Part shown: positions 1 to 7,333 of the stretch, piece by piece
Numbering within the stretch: the first letter of the stretch is position 1
How the letters are laid out: each line of letters begins with the position of its first letter
Assembly: GCF_039537505.1 (NCBI RefSeq)
Contig: NZ_BAABAQ010000002.1
Span: forward strand, 434,001 to 498,000
Origin: Streptosporangium oxazolinicum
GTDB taxonomy: Bacteria; Actinomycetota; Actinomycetes; Streptosporangiales; Streptosporangiaceae
Length of the DNA stretch: 64,000 nt
Direction of reading: 5' to 3'
Made by a program: the position numbers and the translations under genes
Notes under the pieces: generated by a model
What the model was told of the DNA's origin: nothing
Seen by the model: only the letters and a program-made list of their open reading frames with translations
The model's database searches: none

Positions 1-2
1 CC

Positions 3-986
3 GCCGAGGGCCACGCCCTCGTCGCCGCCTACGAACCCGAGTTCACCCTCGGCCGCCGCGAGCCCGACCCCGCGGGCGGCCTGGACCGCCTGGTCCCCGC
101 CGACGACAGCCTGTGTTACTCCACCGTCGGCTTCAACCAGCTCCACGACTACACGATGGCCCTGGTCCGCGCCCTGGAGAGCCAGGGGTTGCGGCCCGAG
201 CACTACCACCCCGAACTCGGCAACGGCCAGCACGAACTGTCGATCCACCACGCCCCCGCCCTCCAGGCCGCCGACAACCACGTGATCTACCGCGAGACGG
301 TCAGGGGCGTCGCCGCCCGCATGTCGATGTGGGCCTCCCTCGCTCCCAAGCCCCTCGCCGACCAGCCGGGCAACGGCGCCCACCTGCACGTCTCCCTCTG
401 GGACCCCGAGCTCAAGACCAACGCCTTCGGCGACCCCGAGGGCCGCTACGGCATGTCGGCCACGGCCTATCGCTTCATCGGCGGCCTGGTCGCCCACCTC
501 CCGGCACTCACCGCGCTGACCTGCGGCTCGGTGAACAGCTTCCGGCGCCTGACGCCGAGGTCGTGGTCGAGCGCGTACGCCTGCTACGGCATGGACAACC
601 GTGAGGCGGCGGTGCGGATCTGCTCCCCCACCGGACGCGACGCCGCGGCGTCCGCCAACCTGGAACTCAAGCCCTCCGACTCCTCTGCCAACCCCTACCT
701 GTCGCTGGGTGCCGTCATCCACGCGGGCCTGGACGGCATCCGCCGCGACCTCGACCCCGGCGACCCCGTCAACGTCGACCCCGCGACCCTCCCCTCCGGA
801 CGCGTCCCCCGTCTCCCGGCCTCCCTGGACGAGGCCCTGGACGCCCTGGAGGCCGACGACGTCCTCATGAACGCCCTCGGTCCTCTCCGCGCCTCCGCCT
901 ACCTGGCCGTCAAACGCTCCGAGGCCCGATCCTTCGCCGCCCAGGACGCCGCCTACGAACTGTTCCACCACTTCCGGGTCTTCTAG
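3..986 (+). CDS. Glutamine synthetase family protein, 3' part (N-terminus outside window)
   Basis: The frame is open from the left edge, so only the C-terminal 327 residues are present. The catalytic (beta-grasp/barrel) part of the glutamine synthetase fold is visible: HPELGNGQHELS for the metal-binding glutamates, APKPLADQPGNGAHLHVSLW for the ATP/Glu-binding histidine segment, and RRLTPRSWSSAYA for the arginine loop. The typical glnA sequence NGSGMHxH is replaced by NGAHLHV, and the adenylylation-site region is not typical. It therefore looks like one of the divergent actinomycete GS-like ligases (polyamine or other amine glutamylation) rather than the housekeeping GlnA. Substrate cannot be fixed from this fragment. 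A tail-less TAG stop is followed by about 690 bases without a clear intact gene. Confidence 0.85.
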   Translation, partial: AEGHALVAAYEPEFTLGRREPDPAGGLDRLVPADDSLCYSTVGFNQLHDYTMALVRALESQGLRPEHYHPELGNGQHELSIHHAPALQAADNHVIYRETVRGVAARMSMWASLAPKPLADQPGNGAHLHVSLWDPELKTNAFGDPEGRYGMSATAYRFIGGLVAHLPALTALTCGSVNSFRRLTPRSWSSAYACYGMDNREAAVRICSPTGRDAAASANLELKPSDSSANPYLSLGAVIHAGLDGIRRDLDPGDPVNVDPATLPSGRVPRLPASLDEALDALEADDVLMNALGPLRASAYLAVKRSEARSFAAQDAAYELFHHFRVF

Positions 987-1672
987 CGCCCCAAAACCCT
1001 AAGATCGCCGTATATCCCACGTGTCCGGGAGGGCGAGACAAAAAGCAGAACCGGGACGATCCTGGCACTCACTCTCCTGCCCGGCGGATCTCGAATCATC
1101 CGACATCTCGCCCCCTCCTCTCCTCGCCCAGATCCAATGGTGCCAGCGAACGAGATGCGGCGTCGCATCGCACGGATCATCCTCAGGCCGCGATGATCAT
1201 GGCTGGTGAGTCCTCCAGCAGGAACCGGATAAACCGGCGAGCGACCGGAACCTGATCCATCCGACCGGGAAAGACCCGCCGGTAGATCATCCCCTTCCCC
1301 TCACACCTCTGTCACTCTTCGTCATCCCTCGAATACGATCCGCTCACGCTCGATTCAAGGAGGGCCCATACCAGGCGAAGGGATACCGCACCCTGCTCGG
1401 CTGCCGCCGCGGGGCACTGCGCGCCCGCTCGTTCACCTTCGACCAGCTCGCCTACCTCCTGGCCCTCGATCACGATGTCAGTCCCCTGCGCCTGTACCGC
1501 TACGCCCACGGCCGCACCGCCCGCGACATCGTCGCCGCCCACGACGATCTCGTCCCCCGAAAGGACCACCGAGCCCATGAGCGGCCCACCGAGAACCACA
1601 AACCTCCACACCGGCGAGCGCACCGCTCAGCCACGCTGTGAGGCGCGTACGAACCCCGATACCGTGGTACGC
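987..1672. other. Gene-poor stretch with one coding-looking remnant
   Basis: Between the GS-like gene and the Uma2 gene there is no intact gene that I can support. Short frames at 983-1180 and 1021-1209 have no recognisable content or ribosome site. The only coding-looking part is the start-less frame at 1378-1641, listed separately. No convincing terminator hairpin was seen after the GS stop. Confidence 0.5.
1378..1641 (+). pseudogene. Unrecognised ORF remnant without start codon
   Basis: This frame stays open from about 1210 and ends at TGA 1639-1641, but has no ATG or GTG start. From about 1378 the translation looks like real protein: a basic start (YRTLLGCRRGALRARSF), then TFDQLAYLLALDHDVSPLRL and YRYAHGRTARDIVAAHDDLV, with amphipathic helices and actinomycete codon use. 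The last 25 residues become composition-biased, as if decayed. I do not recognise a family. It could be the 3' end of a lost gene or a short protein from a rare start codon. Confidence 0.3.
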
Positions 1673-2251
1673 ATGACCGTCCCGCATGGCCACGAACCCC
1701 ACGGAGCACCTCCGTGGGCTCCGCGTTACTGGAACGCGGACGAGTTCATGAACCATGACTTCGGCGACGTCGGCCGTCGATTCGAGCTTGAGGACGGCTG
1801 CATCGTCATGACCCCCGCGCCCTCCATCCGCCACCAGCGCATCGCCCGCCGCCTCATCAACGCCATCGAGGCATGTCTGCAGGCCGACGACCTGGACCTG
1901 GACGTGGAGGGACCGGTCAACTACCGCCTCAACTCCGACACCGTGTTCGCCCCCGACATCGCCGTCTTCCAGCGCGGCACCGACAGTGACCTCTACGTGG
2001 AACCGCACGAGATCGAGATCCTCGCGGAGGTCACGTCCACCAACTCCAACCGCGACCGCCTCACCAAGATGAACCGCTACGCCCGGACCAAGTGCGAGTG
2101 GTACTGGATCATCGACCAGAACACACTGGTCATCGACGTCTATCAGCTCGACGGCGATCTCTACAGGCAGGTGGCCGCCCTCACCCCCGGCACCGCCGCC
2201 ACCCTGCCCGGCCCCGTTCCCCTGACGATAGATCCGGGAACGCTCGCCTGA
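1673..2251 (+). CDS. Uma2 family endonuclease-like protein
   Basis: The product is 192 residues, the normal size for Uma2 (PD-(D/E)XK-type) proteins, which are abundant in actinomycetes and of poorly known role. The nuclease-like core is visible: Asp95 in VFAPDIAVF, Glu119 in EILAEVTS, and Lys132 in KMNRYA, followed by the typical YWIID strand. The N-terminal FELEDGCIVMTPAPS and HQRIARRL segments also match the family. The ATG at 1673 is chosen over the in-frame start at 1475 because the extra 66 residues are Thr/Pro-rich and unlike the family. No strong Shine-Dalgarno site is present. It stands alone and converges on the molybdenum hydroxylase operon. Confidence 0.85.
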   Translation: MTVPHGHEPHGAPPWAPRYWNADEFMNHDFGDVGRRFELEDGCIVMTPAPSIRHQRIARRLINAIEACLQADDLDLDVEGPVNYRLNSDTVFAPDIAVFQRGTDSDLYVEPHEIEILAEVTSTNSNRDRLTKMNRYARTKCEWYWIIDQNTLVIDVYQLDGDLYRQVAALTPGTAATLPGPVPLTIDPGTLA

Positions 2252-2264
2252 AAGCCCCTCGACG

Positions 2265-2732
2265 CTACGGCCTCACCGCGGCGCGGACGATGGCGCGCCG
2301 GATCGGCTCGTAGCCGGTGCACCGGCACAGGTTGGACGTGAGCAGTTCCCGCAGCCGCTCCGGGTCGGCGGCGATCGCGGGGTCGGACTCCAGCGCGGCG
2401 GCGGCGAGCATGAGGAAGCCCGGTGTGCAGAAGCCGCACTGCAGGGCGTGCTCGGCGGAGAAGGCCGACTGGAGCGGATGCGGTTCGCCGCCGGGGCCCG
2501 CGAGCCCCTCCACCGTGCGCACCGAGCGCCCGTCGCACTGCACGGCCAGCATGAGGCACGACCGCACCGCCCTGCCGTCCACCACGACCGTGCACGCGCC
2601 GCACACGCCCTGCTCGCAGCCCAGGTGCGTACCGGTCAGGCCGCACTCCTCGCGCAGCACGTCGCCGAGGACACGACGGGGTTCCACATCCAGGCTGTAC
2701 GCCTGGCCGTTCACGGTGAGTGTGATGTTCAT
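2265..2732 (-). CDS. coxS: (2Fe-2S)-binding subunit of xanthine dehydrogenase/CoxS-type hydroxylase
   Basis: The 155-residue protein is the small electron-transfer subunit of a molybdenum hydroxylase. Eight cysteines for two [2Fe-2S] clusters are present: Cys39, Cys44, Cys47 and Cys59 in the plant-ferredoxin domain, and Cys99, Cys102, Cys136 and Cys138 in the helical domain (QCGFCTPGF and NLCRCTGYEPI). Its ATG overlaps the stop of the FAD subunit gene by four bases, so it is the third gene of a translationally coupled operon. The family passes electrons from the Mo cofactor to FAD. The name coxS marks homology only; CO oxidation is not implied. Confidence 0.92.
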   Translation of the reverse strand: MNITLTVNGQAYSLDVEPRRVLGDVLREECGLTGTHLGCEQGVCGACTVVVDGRAVRSCLMLAVQCDGRSVRTVEGLAGPGGEPHPLQSAFSAEHALQCGFCTPGFLMLAAAALESDPAIAADPERLRELLTSNLCRCTGYEPIRRAIVRAAVRP

Positions 2733-3631
2733 CGGCGGGCTCCCCCGTGGTCGGCGTACGCCTGGCGCAGTGCCCGGCCGACGAGGACGGTGACGACCTG
2801 CCGCTGGTACTCGACGTCGGCGTACGGCCGGGCGACGGGGTCGGCGTCGTGTTCGGCGGCGATCCGCCCGGCACGGCCGAACAGGTCGTCGTCGAGCGGC
2901 GACGAGCCGACCAGCGACCGCTCGGCGGCGTGGGCCCGCACCGGCCGGTCGGCGGCGTTGGCGAGCCCGACGCGGGCCTCGGTGATCACGCCGTCGAGCA
3001 CGGTCAGCGTCACCACCGCGGCGAGCTGGGCGAAGCTGGCGTGCGTCCGCCGGTGTTCGGCGAAGGCGACCCCGGTGACGTCGTCGAGCAGGGGAAGCCG
3101 TACGGCGGTGATCATCTCCTGTGGCAGGCGCGCGGTCCGGTGGGGGCCGTGGAAGTAGTCTCCGGCCCCGACCGTCCGCGTGCCGCCGGGACCCCGCAGC
3201 TCGACGTCGGCGTCCAGGGTGACGGCGACGGCGCACCACTCCGCGGCGGGGTGCGCCCAGGCCAGGCTGCCCGCCATGGTGCCGAGGGCGCGGATCGGCG
3301 GATGCGCGATGTTGACGACGACGAGCGAGAGCAACCGGCCGAGTGGCCCCGGCGCGACCAGGGGCGACTCGAAGGCATCGAAGGCATCGAAGGCCTCGTG
3401 GCGGACCAGTGCCCCGACGTGCAGGGCGCCGCCGTCCACCCGCAGCCGGTCGAGACCGCGGACGCCGTTGATGTCCACCACCAGGTCGGGACGGGCGCGC
3501 CGGTAGTGCATCTCCAGGATCAGGCTCTGGCCACCGGCGAGTATCGACGCCCGCTCCCCGGCCCCGGCGAGCGCGGCCACCGCCTCGTCCACGGTGCCCG
3601 GCGCGACGTAGTCGAAGGCCGCGGGCTTCAC
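2729..3631 (-). CDS. coxM: FAD-binding (medium) subunit of molybdenum hydroxylase
   Basis: The 300-residue protein has the FAD_binding_5 start (FDYVAPGTVDEAVAALA and ILAGGQSLILEMHYR) and the second flavin-contacting segment RALGTMAGSLAWAHPAAEW, followed by the CO-dehydrogenase flavoprotein C-terminal domain. Start is GTG at 3631, overlapping the large-subunit stop (GTGA) and preceded by a GGGGAGGG ribosome site; upstream in-frame codons lie inside the large-subunit gene. The segment usually read TIGGNVAHADP is diverged here. It should take electrons from the FeS subunit and pass them to an unknown acceptor. Confidence 0.9.
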   Translation of the reverse strand: MKPAAFDYVAPGTVDEAVAALAGAGERASILAGGQSLILEMHYRRARPDLVVDINGVRGLDRLRVDGGALHVGALVRHEAFDAFDAFESPLVAPGPLGRLLSLVVVNIAHPPIRALGTMAGSLAWAHPAAEWCAVAVTLDADVELRGPGGTRTVGAGDYFHGPHRTARLPQEMITAVRLPLLDDVTGVAFAEHRRTHASFAQLAAVVTLTVLDGVITEARVGLANAADRPVRAHAAERSLVGSSPLDDDLFGRAGRIAAEHDADPVARPYADVEYQRQVVTVLVGRALRQAYADHGGARR

Positions 3632-5913
3632 GGACCCTCCCCCGGCTTCGCCTTCGTCCCCGAGGCGCGGGCGGCTCGCCACACCACGTCCGGGGTGAGC
3701 GGCATCCGCAGCAGGTCCGGATCGGTCACCCCCAGCGCGTCGGCCACCGCGTTGACGACGGCCGGAGGGGTGCCGATACACCCCGCCTCCCCGGCGCCCT
3801 TGGCGCCCAGCGCCGTCCACGGGGTCGGCGTGGTGGTCTCCCTGATCTCCATGGGCGGCATCTCGGTGAACGTCGGCAGCAGGTAGTCCAGCAGCCCGTA
3901 GGGCAGCATCGGCACCCCGGCCTCGTCGTAGGGCACCCCCTCGTACAGCGCCTGGCCGATCCCCTGCGCGATCGACCCCCTGGCCTGCCCGGCGACCGCC
4001 GCGGGGTTGAGCATCACCCCGCAGTCGTCCACCCCGACCAGCCGCAGTATCCGTACGGTGCCCAGCTCCGGGTCGACCTCCACGACGGCGGCGTGGGTGC
4101 CGAACGGGAACGCCATGTCCGTCTCGAACCGGTCGTCCACCCGGAGCGGCCCGGTGGCCGCGACCAGCTCACCGAGGCCCAGGGTGACGGACCCGTCGCG
4201 GGGGCTCAGCACGCCTTCCGACCAGGCGACCTCCTCGACCGGCAGCCGCCACAGCCGCGCGGCGCGCTCCCTGGCCCGGTCGACCAGCGTGGTGGCCGCG
4301 CGCCACAGGGCCGGACCGCCCACCTGCGCCGAGCGGCTGGCGTAGGAGCCCACGCCGTCGGCCAGTTCGTCGGTGTCCCCCTCCACGAACCGGACCCGTG
4401 ACTCGTCCAGGCCGAGGGTGGTGGCCACCAGCGAGGCGAAGGTCGTCTCGTGGCTCTGCCCGGTGGAGGCGGTGCCGCAGCGGGCGACCACCGTGCCGTC
4501 CGGGCACGCCTCGACGCTGCCGAACTCGTGGAGGGCGCCCGTCTCGCCGCCGGAGCGTTCCACGTAGCAGGCCAGCCCGATGCCGAGGGGCGTGGCGGCC
4601 GGGTCCGCCCGGCGCCGGTCCCGCTCGGCGCGCCACCGGTCGTACTCCAGGGTCTTCAGCGCCATGTCGAGCGCCGCCGCGTAGTCCCCGCTGTCGTAGA
4701 GCCGCCCGGTGGGGGTCTCGTACGGGAAGCGCTCGGGCGGGATGAGATTGCGGCGCCGCAGCTCGGCCGGGTCCATGCCCAGCCGCCCGGCCAGCACGTC
4801 CATCGACCTCTCCAGCGCGAACGTCGCCTCCGGCCGCCCGGCGCCTCGGTAGGGATACGTCGGCATCGTGGTGGTCAGTACCGAGCGGAGCGTGGCGTGC
4901 ACCAGGGGTGTGGTGTAGGGGCCGGTGGCCATCCGGGCGGTCTGCGTCGGCAGGCCCGCCCCGATGTGCGGGTAGGCCCCCACGTCGGCGTCGATCCTCA
5001 GCTCGTACGCGAGCAGGTGTCCCTCGGCGTCGGCGGCGAGCCGGACCCGCTGGTCCTGCCCCCGGCCCCGGGTCGCGGCCAGCAGCGACTCGGCGCGGTC
5101 CTCGATCCACCGGATCGGCAGGCCCGTCGTCACGGCCAGGAAGGCGACGGTGACGTACTCCGGGAACGTCGCGCTCTTCGAACCGAACGCGCCGCCGCTG
5201 TCGGGGGTCACCACCCGGATCCGCCCCGGCGGCAGGTCCAGCGCCTCGGCCAGTTCGCGGCGGAGCCGGTGCGGCGCCTGGTGGGAGCACCACACGGTCA
5301 GCCGGTCCCCCTCGGGGACGGCGAGGAACGCCCGGCACTCCATGGGCGAGGGCAGCAGCAACTGCTGGCGGTAGCGCGCCTCGACCACCACCGCCGCGCC
5401 CTGCCAGACGGTCTCGTCGATCGGGGTCCCCACCGACCGTTCCAGCGCCACGTTCCCCAGCCCGTCGAACAGGGGGACCGGGCCGTCCAGCGCCTCGGCG
5501 GCCGACACCATCGGCGGGAGCGGGTCTATCCGGGCGACGACCTCGGCGGCGCCGTCCTCGGCGCGGTAGCGGTCGTCTCCGACGACGACGGCGACCGCCT
5601 CACCGGCGTAACGGACCCGGTCGGCGACCAGGGAGGGCCACTCGTGCCCGGCCACCGCGTCCCGCGCCGACAGCCCCGCCAGGACCGTGAAGGGAACCGG
5701 GGGCAGGCCCGGCAGATCGGCGGCCGACCAGGCACCCCGGACCCCGGGGACCCGGCGGGCGGCGGCGCAGTCCACCTCGCGCAGGCGGCCGTGCGCGACG
5801 GGGCTGCGGACGAACGCGGCGTCCAGGCAGCCCGGCACCACGATGTCGGCGACGTAGCGGCCGTGGCCGGTGAGCAGCCGCGCGTCCTCCCGCCTCGCCC
5901 AGACATGCGCCAC
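3628..5913 (-). CDS. coxL: Molybdopterin-binding large subunit, xanthine dehydrogenase/CoxL family (form II-like)
   Basis: The 761-residue protein is the catalytic subunit of a molybdenum hydroxylase. It has the a/b hammerhead domain at residues 1-115 and the Mo-cofactor domains after that. The active-site loop reads PYRGAGRPEA, the form II/aldehyde-oxidase-like version, not the AYRCSFR loop of true aerobic CO dehydrogenase. The conserved catalytic Glu is in GAKGAGEAGCIG near the C-terminus. Start is GTG at 5913 with GGAGG eight bases upstream. It is first in an L-M-S operon; no coxD/E/F/G maturation genes are next to it. Substrate is unknown; an aldehyde or N-heterocycle is likely. Confidence 0.9.
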   Translation of the reverse strand: MAHVWARREDARLLTGHGRYVADIVVPGCLDAAFVRSPVAHGRLREVDCAAARRVPGVRGAWSAADLPGLPPVPFTVLAGLSARDAVAGHEWPSLVADRVRYAGEAVAVVVGDDRYRAEDGAAEVVARIDPLPPMVSAAEALDGPVPLFDGLGNVALERSVGTPIDETVWQGAAVVVEARYRQQLLLPSPMECRAFLAVPEGDRLTVWCSHQAPHRLRRELAEALDLPPGRIRVVTPDSGGAFGSKSATFPEYVTVAFLAVTTGLPIRWIEDRAESLLAATRGRGQDQRVRLAADAEGHLLAYELRIDADVGAYPHIGAGLPTQTARMATGPYTTPLVHATLRSVLTTTMPTYPYRGAGRPEATFALERSMDVLAGRLGMDPAELRRRNLIPPERFPYETPTGRLYDSGDYAAALDMALKTLEYDRWRAERDRRRADPAATPLGIGLACYVERSGGETGALHEFGSVEACPDGTVVARCGTASTGQSHETTFASLVATTLGLDESRVRFVEGDTDELADGVGSYASRSAQVGGPALWRAATTLVDRARERAARLWRLPVEEVAWSEGVLSPRDGSVTLGLGELVAATGPLRVDDRFETDMAFPFGTHAAVVEVDPELGTVRILRLVGVDDCGVMLNPAAVAGQARGSIAQGIGQALYEGVPYDEAGVPMLPYGLLDYLLPTFTEMPPMEIRETTTPTPWTALGAKGAGEAGCIGTPPAVVNAVADALGVTDPDLLRMPLTPDVVWRAARASGTKAKPGEGP

Positions 5914-6091
5914 GACGTCCTCCGAACCCTGGATTCAGACTTCACCCCTTCCCGCCTCGCCACCTCACATAGCACTCATATAGTCATAAATTAGACATTT
6001 CATGGTTTAAAGGTGAATAACCGGCGCGGCGAGGCGCCCCTGGGAAAGCCGATGGCGCTGGAGGCGCACCGACCCGGCACGGCCTCGGGAA

Positions 6092-6661
6092 TCACTCCTT
6101 GGCGGTGAAGACGATCTCCACTCTCCGGTTCCTCGCCCGGTTCTCCTCCAGTGGCCGTCCCTCGACGATGTTGGGCACCCGGGGCCGCCGCTCGCCGAAG
6201 CCCTCGACCTGGAAGGTCACGCCCGTCAGCCCTCCCTGGAGGGCCTCCCGCACGGCCCCCGCCCGCCTGAGCGACAGCGCGGCGTTGTAGGCGTCGCCGC
6301 CCTGGTCGTCGGTGTGTCCCTCGATCCTGACCGTCCCGCCCGCAGAGTCCGCCCGGACCCTCTCGGCGACCCTCTCCACCCGCTGCCGCGCTCGCGGCGT
6401 CAGCACGGCCCTGTCGAGCGCGAACAGCACGTCACTGGTGAGCGCCACGGTGACCTCCTCGCCCCGCCGCGACTCGCTCTCCGCGCCGTCGAGGGATTCC
6501 ACCTCGGCGAAGATGTCCTCGACGAGGGCGACGACGTCCTCCACCTCGGCCGTGGTCTCGTCGCCCGGATCCGCCCACGCGGCCGTCCCGAGGCCTGTGA
6601 GCAGGACGAGCAGGGCGGGCCCGAGCGCCAGGATCGTGCGGCGTTCAGGAGATCGGGACAT
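6092..6661 (-). CDS. OmpA-like domain protein, exported
   Basis: The 189-residue product begins with a signal-like segment (MSRSPERRTI then a hydrophobic stretch ending TAAWA). After an acidic spacer it has an OmpA/MotB C-terminal domain at about residues 75-189: DVLFALDRAVLTPRARQRV, EGHTDDQGGDAYNAALSLRR and an ENRARNRRVEI end. The Asp and Arg positions that bind meso-DAP in peptidoglycan appear to be kept. In a Gram-positive it probably tethers to the wall. ATG at 6661 is preferred over ATG 6694 because the signal peptide follows directly; it overlaps the lipoprotein gene by 17 bases, so the two are probably co-translated. Confidence 0.8.
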   Translation of the reverse strand: MSRSPERRTILALGPALLVLLTGLGTAAWADPGDETTAEVEDVVALVEDIFAEVESLDGAESESRRGEEVTVALTSDVLFALDRAVLTPRARQRVERVAERVRADSAGGTVRIEGHTDDQGGDAYNAALSLRRAGAVREALQGGLTGVTFQVEGFGERRPRVPNIVEGRPLEENRARNRRVEIVFTAKE

Positions 6662-7256
6662 CACTGAACACACCCAGCACCTTGAGGTCCACATTGATCT
6701 TCGTGACGTCCGGCGGCGGGGCGGCGAACGAGGCGTGCAGGGGCAGCACCTCCCCGGGCTCGGTGAACACGTCGTACTCGGAACACAGGCACGAGGGTCT
6801 GGGCTGCTTCGCGGTGCGCGCGACGGCGTACCGCTTGCCGTTGACCGGGTCGACCAGGCTGACCCCGGCCACGGTCAGGCCGAGGCCTCCGGGGGTGTCG
6901 CCCAGGTCGCTGTTCATCTGCCACCGGTCGTCGCCGTTGTTGGTGACCGTCCAGGTCAGCGTGGACAGCCTGCCCTGACGCCGGAGACCGGTGATCTCCA
7001 CGGTCAGGTCGGTGCCGCTCGCCTTGACCTCCCTGCGGGCGATCACCCTCTCCCGCTCGGCGGGCACGGCCTCCGTGGCCTTCGCGGTGGCCACGGGTTC
7101 CGCGGAGTTCGTGGAGGTCGTGGGGTCCGCGACCTCCAGCGTCCCCGTCACCCGCTCCTCCCCGCCACCCCCCGCCTGCCCGGGGAGCATCCCGCAGCCG
7201 CTCAGCGCGGCGGCCACCACCGCCACGACCGCCACCTGTGTGGTCCCTCTTCGCAT
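6645..7256 (-). CDS. Putative lipoprotein paired with OmpA-like protein
   Basis: The 203-residue protein begins with a lipoprotein signal ending LSGC (Cys21 as the lipidated residue), then a short Gly/Ser/Thr linker. The rest is a beta-rich domain (VEITGLRRQGRLSTLTWTVT, then a CLCSEYDVFTEPGE segment) with three cysteines outside the lipobox. I do not recognise a named family; it resembles DUF4352-like immunoglobulin-fold lipoproteins in style only. It overlaps the OmpA-like gene, suggesting a shared surface role. LspA (41.4 kb) would process it. Confidence 0.7.
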   Translation of the reverse strand: MRRGTTQVAVVAVVAAALSGCGMLPGQAGGGGEERVTGTLEVADPTTSTNSAEPVATAKATEAVPAERERVIARREVKASGTDLTVEITGLRRQGRLSTLTWTVTNNGDDRWQMNSDLGDTPGGLGLTVAGVSLVDPVNGKRYAVARTAKQPRPSCLCSEYDVFTEPGEVLPLHASFAAPPPDVTKINVDLKVLGVFSDVPIS

Positions 7257-7333
7257 CCCGTCCCGCCTCCGCCCGTCGTGGACCGTATCGAGCCCGACCG
7301 TAGGCGGGCCACCTTCAGAAGCCGTATAGCGCG

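Noticed and set aside
5960..6020. AT-rich patch upstream of coxL as attachment site
   Set aside because: Just an AT-rich promoter-like gap between divergent/adjacent genes; no tRNA, integrase or direct repeats.
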